A DNA stretch of 47,291 nt from an uncultured bacterium (GCA_937906475.1 CALCZA010000238.1:1-47291); one strand, 5' to 3'. Counted from the stretch's first letter, positions 8,936-18,954 are shown. Program-made: numbers and translations. Notes: generated by a model from the letters alone, not told the origin.

Positions 8936-9062
8936 TATTACGTCAGCATACTCGGAAAGCGCCCGGCGCGAGGTCTGCACCAGCACGAGACCCAGTGATC
9001 GAGCTGAGTTCGCGCGCAAGGTTGTGGGCTGCGATTCACTAACCAGTGATTATCTTATCAAC

Positions 9063-9878
9063 ATGCGAAACATCCTCGCGACCGCGCTTGCGTCAGTAGT
9101 CGCTGTAGCAGCAAACCTCCCCGCATCGCATCGCCAACCCGTGCAAGATCCAGCCCCCGGAACGCAGGTCGAGCAGTCGCTCACCACGAGTAGTGGCGAC
9201 CGCATCGATTACCTGCTCTATCTTCCGAAGAACTACACCGCAGCCGGAAAGAAGGTGCCGCTGATGCTGTTCTTGCACGGTCGCGGTGAGAGCAACGGAC
9301 CGCTAAGCGTGGTAGCCAAGTGGGGCCCACCTCGTCGTCTCGCTGCCGGCGAACAGATGAAATACATCGTGGTGTCGCCACAGTGCCCGCCAGAGTCCTT
9401 CTGGTCGAAGGACGTGCAGCAAACGCAACTGCTCGCGTTGCTTGAGCACATCCGTAAAGCGTACAACCTCGATGACGATCGCGTCTACCTCACGGGCCTG
9501 AGCATGGGCGGCTACGGCACGTGGCAACTGGCCGCCAATCACCCTGGCATGTTTGCGGCTGCCGCCCCCATTTGTGGCCGAGGCAATCCAGCCGACGCCA
9601 CGAAGCTACGCGACCTACCGATTTGGGCTTGGCACGGCACCATGGACACGGTCGTTCCCTTCAATCGATCGGTGGAGATGGTGGATGCCATCAAGGCCGT
9701 TGGTGGTAATCAGATTCGGTTTACGGCCCTGGAACACGTCGGGCACGCCTCTTGGCAAGCGGCCTACCAGTCGGCCGACTTCTACAGGTGGCTCGACCAA
9801 CAAAGGGCATCGACAAACAAAGTGGCCGCAAAAAAGGCCAGCGCGGCTAGGAAGCGGAAGCGCGACAAGAAGGAGTAG
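9063..9878 (+). CDS. Secreted alpha/beta-hydrolase (esterase or predicted peptidase type)
   Basis: A 271-residue exported hydrolase. ATG at 9063 begins a clear signal peptide (MRNILATALASVVAVAA). The catalytic Ser lies in GLSMGGYG, and the likely acid and base are in HGTMDTVVP and EHVGHASW. The oxyanion segment LFLHGRGE is also present. This is the arrangement of the dienelactone hydrolase/PHB depolymerase-like 'predicted peptidase' group, which cleaves carboxyl esters of polymers or sugars. The C-terminus ends in a Lys/Arg/Ala-rich tail. It is divergent from the 2-oxoglutarate oxygenase gene, with 127 bp between the two starts. Confidence 0.85.
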   Translation: MRNILATALASVVAVAANLPASHRQPVQDPAPGTQVEQSLTTSSGDRIDYLLYLPKNYTAAGKKVPLMLFLHGRGESNGPLSVVAKWGPPRRLAAGEQMKYIVVSPQCPPESFWSKDVQQTQLLALLEHIRKAYNLDDDRVYLTGLSMGGYGTWQLAANHPGMFAAAAPICGRGNPADATKLRDLPIWAWHGTMDTVVPFNRSVEMVDAIKAVGGNQIRFTALEHVGHASWQAAYQSADFYRWLDQQRASTNKVAAKKASAARKRKRDKKE

Positions 9879-9881
9879 TAG

Positions 9882-10334
9882 CAGGGTCCAGATACCAGGC
9901 AAGTCGTCGAGGCTGGTCGTGTTCTGCTCTTGCCAGCACTTGGCAACTCCAGCCTCGCACCACCTGGCGCACTGACGTTTTGCAATCGCATCCTCGCGCT
10001 TGCACCGCTGCGGGCAATCGGTCGCACCAGTTACGGGCGGTATCTCTGCCACGTCCCGATCTCCCACAACCTCATATACAGCAACACCGTCCACCCGGAA
10101 GGCGCAGCAACAAACGCCTTGCTGGCCGTGACAATGACGTTTTCTGTGGTGACCGCTTCTTACTGGCTCAGTGAGCGTCCGATACTGAAATACGCAGGCC
10201 GCTTTCGGCAGCGTCAGAGTGCTCCCCCACCCTGGCCATGCGTGACTAGCACAAAGCCAAGTGCTAATCACAACCACCCGATCACAATACTTTTGGCCAA
10301 GGGCTTGCCCAGTCGCTTGGCTATACCCGACTAA
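9882..10334 (+). pseudogene. Remnant of an acyltransferase-3 (OafA/YrhL-type) membrane protein
   Basis: An open stretch beginning right after the esterase stop encodes what looks like only the last part of a family 3 acyltransferase. It holds AIGRTSYGRYLCHVPI, which matches the family's 'LGrxSYxxYLxH' transmembrane segment, then a hydrophobic helix (ALLAVTMTFSVVTASYWLSE) and the terminal ERPILKYAGRF. The catalytic N-terminal half is missing and there is no proper start. Past about 10200 the frame continues into unrelated sequence up to the start of the VWA gene. I read it as the 3' end of a deleted gene. Confidence 0.6.
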
Positions 10335-10335
10335 C

Positions 10336-12003
10336 ATGCTTCGAGTCCCCCACACTCCCGCAGTCGTAACGATCCTGCTCGCACTCGCGCTCAACGGTGC
10401 CGTAACTGCTCAAGATGATTCGGGCTACGCAACCGCACTTGAGCGCTACCGGGAGTGCATCAACCGCCTGCCGTTCAAATACCACGTCGAAGGACGCGAG
10501 AAGATTGCGGCGACACGTGAGATCGCCGCCCTAGACCAACTGAACAAGGACTACGCCAAGTCCAGAGAGTATGCGGCCTACGCGCGCTACACGATCGCCG
10601 AGATCATCGCGCGCAACTTCAAGAGCGACGAATGGGTGGCGCCCATCACCAAGCTACGCGCCAAGAACAGTGACCCCATAGACACTTGGCTGTGGGTGCG
10701 CACGCTCAAGAACGAGATCGACCAAACAGACGACAAGCACGCGGTCGCCCTGGCTCGCGAAAGCAAGAAGCCACACCTACGCGCTGCCGCCATCGCGGCA
10801 CTCGGCGCTTCGAACAACGGCAACATGGCCGCGGCCATCCTCGCCAACTGCATTGACTTCCCGCGTAAGGAATCCGATCGCATGCTGGTGCTCGGTGCGA
10901 TGACTGGCGCGCTCTATGCAAAGAAGCAGCGCGTCAACGTCGATGAGTATCGCAAGGCACTGAAGGCCTACATCAGCCTGCTCGCCAAGGATGTCAAACT
11001 AAACAACACCGCCAAGGTGCAGGTGGCACGCCACCTGCAGGACATCCTCAACGGCCCAGCCAAGTTCACCGAGCCAGAGCCGTGGCTCGAGTTGCTGAAC
11101 CGCGGCGACGTCAAGAAGCCGACCAAGAGCCGCACCCGTTCGCAACCGAAGTTCTTTGGCATCGAGACCGAAGGGGAGCGCTTCTGCTACGTGCTAGACA
11201 TGTCGGACTCGATGCTCAAAGAGATCGTCCCGAGTGCGCGCCCCAAGGGTCCAATCACCGGCCCCAAGAAGAAGAAAAAGAAGAGGAGCATGGCGCTCGA
11301 TGAGAGCGACCTGCCGTGGCACAACATCGTGACTCGCTGGGACCTTGCGCGTGAACAACTGCGCATCTCGCTGTCGCGCTTGTCATCGGACAAGCACTTC
11401 TCGATCGTTTGGTTCGGCACCGAAGCCGGCACTCTCAACGCGACAAAGGGCATGGTCAAAGCGACCAAGGGCAACATCAAGAAGGCGATGGCCGAGCTTG
11501 ACGACATCCACCCGGTGATGAACAAGAACGGCAAGGACGCCCTGCGCGGCGAGACCAGCCTTCACTATGGCCTCCAGGTGGCCTTCGCACTCGGTAAGCG
11601 CGGCATCACCGAAGAGCCCGTTTATGTCGGTGCCAAGCCACTGACTGAAGGCTGCGACACGATCTTTTTGTTGTCCGACGGCGCGCCGAACTGGGACGGC
11701 TTTGACATCCTCGACAAGAACTACGGCGAATCTCAGACCTACCAAGACGTGGAGGCAGGAATCAAGGCCGCCGGTACTCCCCAGCTCAATTACTCCGGTC
11801 CGTACTCGGGGTTCCCAACCGTCACTGGTAGCGGCCGTCCAGGCCGCATCGACTGTTGGCTAATCCGCGACGTGGAGCGCATGAACGCGTTCCGGCGTAT
11901 TCGCCTGCACTGCATTGGACTCGGCGAAGCCAACGAACTCTTGCTCAAGAACCTCGCCTCCCTCGGCAATGGCGAAGTGTTCATCGTCGGCAAGAAAAAG
12001 TAG
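10336..12003 (+). CDS. Exported VWA-domain protein with HEAT-like helical region
   Basis: A 555-residue protein with a signal peptide (MLRVPHTPAVVTILLALALNGAVTAQ), so ATG at 10336 is chosen over an upstream start. Residues about 30-260 are helical and contain HEAT-like stretches (RAAAIAALGAS). A von Willebrand A domain follows: YVLDMSDSM carries the DxSxS MIDAS motif, RGETSLHYGL supplies the MIDAS Thr, and FLLSDGAPNWDG the MIDAS Asp. An unusual lysine-rich loop (GPKKKKKKRS) sits just after the MIDAS strand. Such proteins usually bind ligands or partners through a divalent metal, and this one's partner is unknown. Confidence 0.85.
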   Translation: MLRVPHTPAVVTILLALALNGAVTAQDDSGYATALERYRECINRLPFKYHVEGREKIAATREIAALDQLNKDYAKSREYAAYARYTIAEIIARNFKSDEWVAPITKLRAKNSDPIDTWLWVRTLKNEIDQTDDKHAVALARESKKPHLRAAAIAALGASNNGNMAAAILANCIDFPRKESDRMLVLGAMTGALYAKKQRVNVDEYRKALKAYISLLAKDVKLNNTAKVQVARHLQDILNGPAKFTEPEPWLELLNRGDVKKPTKSRTRSQPKFFGIETEGERFCYVLDMSDSMLKEIVPSARPKGPITGPKKKKKKRSMALDESDLPWHNIVTRWDLAREQLRISLSRLSSDKHFSIVWFGTEAGTLNATKGMVKATKGNIKKAMAELDDIHPVMNKNGKDALRGETSLHYGLQVAFALGKRGITEEPVYVGAKPLTEGCDTIFLLSDGAPNWDGFDILDKNYGESQTYQDVEAGIKAAGTPQLNYSGPYSGFPTVTGSGRPGRIDCWLIRDVERMNAFRRIRLHCIGLGEANELLLKNLASLGNGEVFIVGKKK

Positions 12004-12121
12004 CCCAATAGCTCCCTTGCGAATCTAGATCTGAGACGTAGAGACAGCGAGTACCCGACGCGCGACCAGTCATTCGCTATCCTTGATCGCCCACCGGGAG
12101 ACCCCACCTAGCCACGCAATC

Positions 12122-13192
12122 ATGACAACTTCCCTCGCCAAACTCTCACTCGTCACGATCGCCATCGTGACTGGCTCCGTCTCTGCAATCGCGCAATCGA
12201 CAGTGAGCATCGTCACCACCAAGGACACGACTCTCTACGAGAGCACTTCCGGCAGCCTCGCAAACGGTGGCGGCCGTGGCATGTTCTGTGGACGTGTTGG
12301 GCCTGGCGGCGGCGGCGGGAAGCGGCGCACAATGGTGCAATGGAACATCGCTAGCTCGGTCCCCGCCGGCTCTAAGATCTTGTCGGCCTCGTTCGACATG
12401 TGGGTCGAACAATCACCGGCGTTCTTACCGATCGTGACCGAAGTGCACCGTATCACCACGAACTGGAGCGAAGGCAACAACGTCGCGCCAGGTAACGGCG
12501 GCGCTGGTGGACCTGCTGGCAATGGCGAGTCGACTTGGTTGCACAGCAACTACCCATCGCAGTTTTGGACCAACGTTGGTGGCGACTTCGCACCTACGAG
12601 CTTCACGTTCGACCTGCCTGGCATCGGCCCCTTCGTGACGCCATCCAACGCGGCAATCGTCGCCGACGTGCAAAACATGCTCGACAACCCGGCCGGCAAC
12701 TTCGGCTGGTTGTTCAAGACCGACGAGCTTCTCAATTCTACGGCGCGTCGAATCAACACCCGAGAAGCGCTGGCGCTCAACCCGAAGCTCGTCATCACCT
12801 ACCTCGCGCCGGGCGAAGTCGCCAACTACGGTGTCGGATGGCCGGTCAACGGTGGCACGTTCCAACTGAACGTTAGCGGTACCGCCAATGGTGGCGCCGC
12901 GCTGCCCATCACCTGGACGAACGCCCCGACGCCAAGCGTTGGCATCAACTTCTTCTCGATCGGCTACGACCCGATTGGCACGACGCTACTTCCAGGTAGC
13001 GTGCTCTACCTACCGCTACTTGGCCCGCACATCGCTGGCCCGACGCTTATCGTCTCCGGCGGATCGGCTAGCTCATCGTTCACGGTGCCAAACGGATTCC
13101 CCGGATTCCTGATCGCGGTGCAAGGGGCCGCGCTTGACGCGACACCGCTCAGCATCTCGATGAGCAACGCTGGCTTGATCTGGACCAACTAA
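12122..13192 (+). CDS. Secreted DNRLRE-domain protein, copy 1
   Basis: A 356-residue exported protein. ATG at 12122 opens a signal peptide (MTTSLAKLSLVTIAIVTGSVSAIAQ). Residues about 27-225 form a DNRLRE-type beta-sandwich: DTTLYES, GSLANGGGRG, MVQWNIASSVPAGS, NWSEGN and NFGWLFKTDE are hallmark segments. A second beta domain of about 120 residues ends with FTVPNGFPGFLIAVQG. The likely role is structural or adhesive at the cell surface. It sits 27 bp upstream of a close paralogue, which points to tandem duplication. The 118 bp separating it from the VWA gene show no clear promoter. Confidence 0.85.
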   Translation: MTTSLAKLSLVTIAIVTGSVSAIAQSTVSIVTTKDTTLYESTSGSLANGGGRGMFCGRVGPGGGGGKRRTMVQWNIASSVPAGSKILSASFDMWVEQSPAFLPIVTEVHRITTNWSEGNNVAPGNGGAGGPAGNGESTWLHSNYPSQFWTNVGGDFAPTSFTFDLPGIGPFVTPSNAAIVADVQNMLDNPAGNFGWLFKTDELLNSTARRINTREALALNPKLVITYLAPGEVANYGVGWPVNGGTFQLNVSGTANGGAALPITWTNAPTPSVGINFFSIGYDPIGTTLLPGSVLYLPLLGPHIAGPTLIVSGGSASSSFTVPNGFPGFLIAVQGAALDATPLSISMSNAGLIWTN

Positions 13193-13219
13193 TAGCGGCT
13201 GCCGCTACCGCCTCGCAGG

Positions 13220-14278
13220 ATGACAACTCGCTCCCTACTTGGGGCGGCTGTAATTGCAGCCGTTACCCTATCACTACCGGCACAGACAACGACGAGTATC
13301 GTCGCAGACAAGGACACGGCACTTTACGAGAGCGCATCCGGCACTCTCGCCAACGGTGGCGGCTCAACGCTGTTCGCCGGCTTAACCGGCCAGCCGAAGC
13401 TTCGACGAACGCTCCTGCACTTCGATGTCGCCAATGTGATCCCGCAGGGATCGCGCGTGCTATCGGCCCAACTCGAAGTGAGCGTCATCAATGTCGCCGC
13501 CCCGAACCCAATGGCGGCTGCCCACCGAGTGACGCAAGCATGGTCGGAAGGAACCACGGTCGCCCCCGGTGGCCAGGGCGGCGGCGGCACCGCGCAGAGT
13601 GGTGACGCCACCTGGCTACACAGCGACTACCCGAACTCGTTTTGGAGCTCGCCAGGCGGTGACTTCGCCACCCTAGCTAGCTTCTCGATCCCGCTTGCTA
13701 CAAGCTCGAGTGTCAGCAGTCCCGCGCCAGGCCTGATCAGCGACGTGCAGAACTGGCTCGACGCTCCGGCAAACAACTTCGGGTGGCTGCTGATTGGCGA
13801 CGAGGCCACTCCCGGTGGCGCGGCCAAGATTCACTCGCGGGAGTCGTCCAACTCGACGAAGCACGCGCGGTTGATTGTCTCCTACCTGATGCCCGGCGAA
13901 GTTGCTGCGTGGGGTAATGGCTGCCCAGTCGGCGCCGGCACGATGAATCTGGCCTTGAGTGGCGTCGCGAACGGCGGAGTTACGATCCCGCTCACCTACA
14001 GCAACGCGCCGCTCTCGAGCATCGGCGCGACGTTCTTCGCACTGGATCTCGCCCCGGCAGGCGTCGAACTGTCCGTGTCGTGCTCAGCTTATCTGCCGCT
14101 CGCAGGCGTCATCCTTGCCGGTGTCACGTTTGCCACCGACGCCATCGGCAATGGTGCGGCATCGTTCACGGTGCCCGCCGGTTTCCCCGGCTACTTGATC
14201 GCGTGCCAAGGCGCCGTGCTGGATGGCACGCCCTCGGTGTTCGCGCTAAGTAACGCTGGCGTGATGCTGACCCAGTAA
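13220..14278 (+). CDS. Secreted DNRLRE-domain protein, copy 2
   Basis: A 352-residue paralogue of the preceding gene with the same architecture. A signal peptide (MTTRSLLGAAVIAAVTLSLPAQ) is followed by a DNRLRE sandwich with DTALYES, GTLANGGGS, LLHFDVANVIPQGS, WSEGTTV and NNFGWLLIGDE, and then the same C-terminal beta domain ending FTVPAGFPGYLIACQG. Copy 2 has extra Cys residues (NGCPVG, VSCSAY, IACQG) that copy 1 lacks, which may form disulphides. The 27-bp spacing to copy 1 suggests co-expression. It converges on the next gene. Confidence 0.85.
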   Translation: MTTRSLLGAAVIAAVTLSLPAQTTTSIVADKDTALYESASGTLANGGGSTLFAGLTGQPKLRRTLLHFDVANVIPQGSRVLSAQLEVSVINVAAPNPMAAAHRVTQAWSEGTTVAPGGQGGGGTAQSGDATWLHSDYPNSFWSSPGGDFATLASFSIPLATSSSVSSPAPGLISDVQNWLDAPANNFGWLLIGDEATPGGAAKIHSRESSNSTKHARLIVSYLMPGEVAAWGNGCPVGAGTMNLALSGVANGGVTIPLTYSNAPLSSIGATFFALDLAPAGVELSVSCSAYLPLAGVILAGVTFATDAIGNGAASFTVPAGFPGYLIACQGAVLDGTPSVFALSNAGVMLTQ

Positions 14279-14306
14279 GGGCAATTCACTTGGCAACTGA
14301 AAGAGC

Positions 14307-14323
14307 GCCGCACCTGTGGCGGC
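14307..14323. terminator. GC-rich hairpin between convergent genes
   Basis: GCCGC (14307-14311) and GCGGC (14319-14323) can pair around a 7-nt loop in the 66-bp gap between DNRLRE copy 2 and the converging repeat protein. No T-run follows. Weak candidate. Confidence 0.22.
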
Positions 14324-14344
14324 ACACCGAACCGACACCGCCGC

Positions 14345-15646
14345 CTAGGGCTGCGCGATAACCAACGTGGCCGGCTCGGCGTCCGCGTTGTATTGACGCA
14401 CCAGACAACTGACGAAACTGTCGGCCATGCGTACTTCGAACTTGCTCGAAGCACCAACAGGCAAGCTAACGAAGCCATCGCTACCGGCTTGATCGACGCC
14501 GCGTCGCAAGCCGTGCAGGCTTGAGGACACCCAGACGCCGACGGCAAGCGCACCGTTCTCATCCACGACGCGAACGCTGGCCTCTTCGATCTTGGTCAGG
14601 TGCAGGTCGCAGGCAACCACCGCGCGGTCGACCTTCACCTCAACCGCTTCGCCAACCGCACCGCGATAGGCAAACGGCTCGACCGTGTAGTCGGCGGGCA
14701 CCAATCCACTCAGCACGAACACGCCACCAGCGCCCGACGTCACGCGACGACGACCACCGGGACCACGCACTTCGATGGTCAGCCCAGCAATGGCTTCGCC
14801 TTTGATCGTACGGACCGTACCGCGAATCGAACCAGCGCGCTGGCCGACCAGCGTCGGGAGCGGCACAATGCCGTGCGCGCGTGGCGAAATGAACGGTGAC
14901 GACAACGCAGCGAATCCTCCGAAACCATTTTCGCCACCAGGCTGGTGCACGACGAACATGCTCGTCGTGGCAGGCAGCGGTAACTCGAAGCGGCCGGTCT
15001 CATCGGTAATGCCCCAACAATCCGTGCCGAGCACGTTAACGAACGCGTTGGCCAACGGCCGACGATCAACGCCTTGCACTTCGCCTTCCCCGCGCAGCAT
15101 TGCGGCAGGCTCCAGCGGCTTCGGCAACGTGTCCCATGGAGCGCTCGGCTCCATGCAGATCGTCAGTGGATCGGGGCTCAACGCCGACGTCCGCAGCCAC
15201 TCGTGACGGCGACCATCCGCACGCACCAGTAAGTCGCTGGCTTGGTAGCGCAGCAAGTCGACGGAGAACGCGCCATCGGCATCGGTCTTCAGTGTCGCTC
15301 CATCAGCCGGAACGACTTCCGCACCGACGAGCAGAAAGCCCATGCTGTCAAAGACACGACCGCTGCGCTGCGTGCGCGGCAACTGTGGAGCCTCGGGACG
15401 GCGGACGACAACCGGCTCAGGTTGCATGTGAGCCGCGGCGTGTTGATCGGGCGTGCTAAGGCTCAGATCCCCGCGCCAAACGAACAAGCCGAGCACCAGA
15501 ACGGACCAAGTGGCTACGGCTACAGATGGCTTCCTGAGGAGCGTGATCAAGTTGCCAGCAGTTTTAACACATCGCCACGTCGCGAGCGAGGAGCGACGAT
15601 GGAACTTGGCACGCCGCGAGGAATCCCGGCGATGCCCTAACGACAT
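14345..15646 (-). CDS. Membrane-anchored protein with carboxypeptidase-regulatory-like repeats
   Basis: A protein of up to 433 residues. One hydrophobic segment (VAVATWSVLVLGLFVW) near residue 45 would anchor it, with the rest outside. Four Ig-like carboxypeptidase-regulatory-type units follow, recognised by SGRVFDSMGFLLVGAEV...DADGAFSVDL, PLANAFVNVLG...DETGRFELPL, IRGTVRTIKGEAIAG...GVFVLSGLVPADYTV, and ASVRVVDENGALAVGV. These domains usually make stiff stalks or binding surfaces. The start is uncertain: ATG at 15646 adds an Arg-rich leader, whereas TTG at 15550 would place the hydrophobic segment close to the N-terminus as in a signal anchor. Confidence 0.75.
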   Translation of the reverse strand: MSLGHRRDSSRRAKFHRRSSLATWRCVKTAGNLITLLRKPSVAVATWSVLVLGLFVWRGDLSLSTPDQHAAAHMQPEPVVVRRPEAPQLPRTQRSGRVFDSMGFLLVGAEVVPADGATLKTDADGAFSVDLLRYQASDLLVRADGRRHEWLRTSALSPDPLTICMEPSAPWDTLPKPLEPAAMLRGEGEVQGVDRRPLANAFVNVLGTDCWGITDETGRFELPLPATTSMFVVHQPGGENGFGGFAALSSPFISPRAHGIVPLPTLVGQRAGSIRGTVRTIKGEAIAGLTIEVRGPGGRRRVTSGAGGVFVLSGLVPADYTVEPFAYRGAVGEAVEVKVDRAVVACDLHLTKIEEASVRVVDENGALAVGVWVSSSLHGLRRGVDQAGSDGFVSLPVGASSKFEVRMADSFVSCLVRQYNADAEPATLVIAQP

Positions 15647-15823
15647 CTCACGCGCCCGGAAATCGGGCTTTACACCCGCACTGCGTCAGGGTTGACACAC
15701 GCGACTCGTTAGCTCGCGGGCCTGTTGTGAGCTAACGCAAGTCGTTCGGTTGCATCCCAATACGTGGGTAGCCAGGCCAGGGCTGCCGGCCCCGCCAGCA
15801 AGACCGAGCGATTCGTGCGTCGC

Positions 15824-16462
15824 TCACTGGGATGCGCCGACGTAGTCAATCGCAGCGGGGCGCGCCCGAATCATCTGCGCAAACATCGCGGTAACCGGAT
15901 GACCAATCGTCAACTCTGGGTGGAAGCAGGCCGCGAGCACTTGGCCACGGCGAACCAACACCGGATCGCCAGATCGGCGCGCGAGCACTTCGACCTCACC
16001 GTGCAGCGCGGTGATGCGCGGCGCGCGGATAAACGTGCCGGTGGTGCCCTTCGGCAACACATCCGACGCAAGGTCGAAAGTTCCGGAGTGATACTGGCGG
16101 CCGTAGCCATTGCGGACCACGGTCAACGGCAGCACGCCGTAACTCTTCTGCGAAGGGCTTTCGACGTGCTGTGACAACAAGATCAACCCGGCGCAAGTCG
16201 CCATGATCGGAATGCCACTCTGGAGCGCTTCTCCCAGTGGGTCCCATAGCTTCTCAACCTCGAGCAGCTTGAGCATCGTCGTGCTTTCGCCACCAGGTAA
16301 TACCAACGCATCAACATCACCCAACTGACCGGCGGTGCGCAGTTGACGGGTGCGCAAACCGCAGGCCGCCAAGGCTTCCTCGTGATGAGCGAAGTCGCCT
16401 TGCAGGGCAAGCACACCGACGATCGGCGCGCTGCGGTCTTGCGTGTTATTTGCCACGATCAA
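15824..16462 (-). CDS. pdxT: Pyridoxal 5'-phosphate synthase glutaminase subunit
   Basis: Glutaminase half of the DXP-independent PLP synthase; it passes ammonia to PdxS. It is 212 residues. The N-terminal VGVLALQGDFAHHE, the LPGGEST loop, the nucleophile Cys in MATCAGLILL, and the His-Glu pair in ACFHPELT complete the triad. It follows pdxS by 11 bp on the same strand. The longest start is TTG at 16462, and GTG at 16456 two codons later is equally possible. The 177 bp beyond its end and before the next gene contain nothing I can support. Confidence 0.94.
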   Translation of the reverse strand: MIVANNTQDRSAPIVGVLALQGDFAHHEEALAACGLRTRQLRTAGQLGDVDALVLPGGESTTMLKLLEVEKLWDPLGEALQSGIPIMATCAGLILLSQHVESPSQKSYGVLPLTVVRNGYGRQYHSGTFDLASDVLPKGTTGTFIRAPRITALHGEVEVLARRSGDPVLVRRGQVLAACFHPELTIGHPVTAMFAQMIRARPAAIDYVGASQ

Positions 16463-16473
16463 ACTCGTTCGAT

Positions 16474-17391
16474 CTAGATGCCGCGACTGGCGAGCAACTG
16501 CTCTTCGGGCAACGTGCTGATGTCGATACCAACCATCGGCTCACCGAGTCCCTTGGAAACTTCGACGAGCACCCTCGGGTCCCGGAAGTGCGTCACCGAG
16601 CGAACGATCGCCCTGGCGCGCTCAACCGGGTCACCCGACTTGAAGATGCCCGAACCGACGAACACGGCTTCGGCGCCGAGTTGCATCATCAACGACGCGT
16701 CTGCCGGCGTTGCGACACCACCAGCCGAGAAGTTCGGGACCGGCAGCTTCTGATGCTCAGCAACCCACGCGACCAACTCGGTCGGAACGCGCAGTTCGCG
16801 CGCACGCAGTTCGAGCACGTGGTCATCTTGACCGCGCAGCGAACGGATCTGCGACATCAGTGCGCGCATGTGGCGAACGGCTTCGACAACGTTGCCCGTG
16901 CCGGCCTCACCCTTGGTGCGAATCATCGCGGCGCCTTCATTGATGCGACGCAGTGCCTCGCCAAGGTCACGGCAACCACAAACGAATGGCGTCTTGAACG
17001 GGCGCTTTTCAATGTGGAACTCCTCGTCGGCCGGCGTCAGCACTTCGCTCTCGTCGATGCAGTCAACTTCCATCGACTCAAGCATCTGGGCTTCAACGAA
17101 GTGGCCGATGCGCACCTTAGCCATCACCGGAATGCTGACTGCCTTTTGGATGGCGGCGATCATGTCCGGATCGCTGGCGCGCGAAACGCCACCGTCCTTG
17201 CGGATGTCAGCCGGAACGCGTTCGAGTGCCATTACGGCGCAGGCTCCTGAATCTTCTGCGATCTGGGCTTGCTCGACGTTGACGACGTCCATGACGACGC
17301 CGCCCTTCAATTGAGCGCAGAAGCCGATCTTGCTGACAAGTTCTTCAGCGGTGAAGCCGGGGACCTGGGGAATGGGATGGTTGTTAGTCAT
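16474..17391 (-). CDS. pdxS: Pyridoxal 5'-phosphate synthase synthase subunit
   Basis: The TIM-barrel subunit that builds PLP from ribose 5-phosphate, glyceraldehyde 3-phosphate and ammonia. It is 305 residues, slightly longer than the usual 290-295. It contains [23 protein letters not shown], the lysine-bearing [21 protein letters not shown] and the phosphate-site segment [15 protein letters not shown] at 17391 (MTNNHPIP) is preferred over a 22-residue Arg/Cys-rich extension. It lies 40 bp downstream of a MocR-type regulator and 11 bp upstream of pdxT, so a three-gene unit is likely. Confidence 0.95.
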   Translation of the reverse strand: MTNNHPIPQVPGFTAEELVSKIGFCAQLKGGVVMDVVNVEQAQIAEDSGACAVMALERVPADIRKDGGVSRASDPDMIAAIQKAVSIPVMAKVRIGHFVEAQMLESMEVDCIDESEVLTPADEEFHIEKRPFKTPFVCGCRDLGEALRRINEGAAMIRTKGEAGTGNVVEAVRHMRALMSQIRSLRGQDDHVLELRARELRVPTELVAWVAEHQKLPVPNFSAGGVATPADASLMMQLGAEAVFVGSGIFKSGDPVERARAIVRSVTHFRDPRVLVEVSKGLGEPMVGIDISTLPEEQLLASRGI

Positions 17392-17431
17392 GGCAGTAGA
17401 GAGATTAGTTTCAGAACAGTTGGAGTAGGTC

Positions 17432-18940
17432 TCACAAGAACGTCTGCGCCGGCGCATGCACCGCGAGCAGCTCGCGTGCGCAGTCCGCTAGAACGCGCAC
17501 GCCTTGATGAATCTGGTCGACACTTGAGCGCGTCAGCGACAAGCGCACGCCGGGTGACGCGGCGCCATCAAGATCGAACGCGCGACCTGGCACAACGCGC
17601 ACGCCGCGTTCGACAGCCAGCTCGGCAAGTTGATCGCCCTGGCCAGCGCCGGGCATCTCAAGCCACGCAACAAAGCCGCCGTCGGGATCGGTGATACGAC
17701 AACCTTCTGGCAGGTGCTCGGCGCAGGCGGCCTGCAACGCCGAATGGCGCTGCTGCAACTCGACACGCAACGAAGCAAGGTGACGATCGTAGCCACCGCG
17801 CCGCATGAACTCCGCCAACGCCGCCTGTAGCAGCGGACTGGTCTCGAGATCCATGAAGCGCTTCACCGCCGCCATCGGCTGCAGCAGTTGCTCACTGCCA
17901 GCAACCCACCCGATGCGCAGCGCCGGGAACAGGTCCTTCGACACCGTCGACACCGTGACCGTCAAACCGCGCGCATCCATCGAACGCAACGTCGGCAGCG
18001 CATCGCCGCGGCAACGCAGCGAGTGTTGGTATTCGTCTTCGACGACGGCGACATCGGTGTCGGCGAGTGTGGCGATCAGTTGCTGCCGTTGCACGAGGTT
18101 CAGCGAACGTCCCGTTGGGTTATGGAACGTCGGCATCAAGTAGCACAACCGAACCGACGGCCGTGACAACACTCGCTGCAGTTGAGCGTGATCTAGGCCA
18201 TCGGGTCCGAACGGCACCTGCACGACTTGTAAGCCGTGAGCACGCAGCAAACCGTGCATGTGATGGTAGGACGGCGTCGTCACGACGACCGTGTCACCCG
18301 GCGAGCAAACCGTTCGTAACACCAGGTCGAGCGCCTGCTGCGCGCCGGCGGTGACCAACAAGCTGTCGGCCAACAGTTCCGGATCACTGTCGTGCGAACG
18401 CTCGACGAGCAGTTCGCGCAGTTCTCGCAGGCCGAGTGTCGAGTGGCCATAGCCGAGTAGTTCTTGACCGCGCGTCTTGAGCACCGAGTCCATTGCCTCA
18501 CGCCACTCACCTATCGGGAAGCGCGTGTCGTCCGGCGCCAACTCGGCGAAGTTAGCGACTAGCTTCTGGGCTGCGGGCAACGACGGCGCGCCACGCATGG
18601 AACGCGTGCGCCGCAGCGCGGCCTCGGCGTAGGGACTGAGGGTGCGGCCCTTCGGGTCGGCAACAGTGTCACGGCCCGCGAGCACAATCGTGCCACGGCC
18701 GACGGTGCCTTCGACCAGGCCAAGATCGGCCAGGCGTCGGTATCCCTCCTGGACGGTGGCACGGGTCACGCTGCAAGCGTTGGCCACTTCGCGAATTGGC
18801 GGCAAGCGCTCGCCCACCAGCACCCGACCATCCTCGATCGCCCGCGCGTAGAAGCGGGCAACCTGCTCCGACAGCGCGGTGGCGCCAGTCGGATCGAGTT
18901 CAGGGAGGATGTGGGCCACAGAGACTGGTTTAGCAAACAT
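17432..18940 (-). CDS. pdxR: MocR-family regulator (GntR helix-turn-helix plus aminotransferase domain), probable PdxR
   Basis: A 502-residue chimera. Residues about 20-95 form a GntR winged helix ([28 protein letters not shown], then [10 protein letters not shown]). From about residue 140 on it is a fold-type I aminotransferase domain with the PLP lysine in [15 protein letters not shown]. Such proteins sense PLP or amino acids and do not usually catalyse transamination. PdxR is the family member that controls pdxST. Position directly upstream of pdxS on the same strand supports that assignment, although PdxR genes are more often divergent from their targets. ATG at 18940 fits the domain. Confidence 0.85.
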   Translation of the reverse strand: MFAKPVSVAHILPELDPTGATALSEQVARFYARAIEDGRVLVGERLPPIREVANACSVTRATVQEGYRRLADLGLVEGTVGRGTIVLAGRDTVADPKGRTLSPYAEAALRRTRSMRGAPSLPAAQKLVANFAELAPDDTRFPIGEWREAMDSVLKTRGQELLGYGHSTLGLRELRELLVERSHDSDPELLADSLLVTAGAQQALDLVLRTVCSPGDTVVVTTPSYHHMHGLLRAHGLQVVQVPFGPDGLDHAQLQRVLSRPSVRLCYLMPTFHNPTGRSLNLVQRQQLIATLADTDVAVVEDEYQHSLRCRGDALPTLRSMDARGLTVTVSTVSKDLFPALRIGWVAGSEQLLQPMAAVKRFMDLETSPLLQAALAEFMRRGGYDRHLASLRVELQQRHSALQAACAEHLPEGCRITDPDGGFVAWLEMPGAGQGDQLAELAVERGVRVVPGRAFDLDGAASPGVRLSLTRSSVDQIHQGVRVLADCARELLAVHAPAQTFL

Positions 18941-18954
18941 TGGCCCTCAATCAA

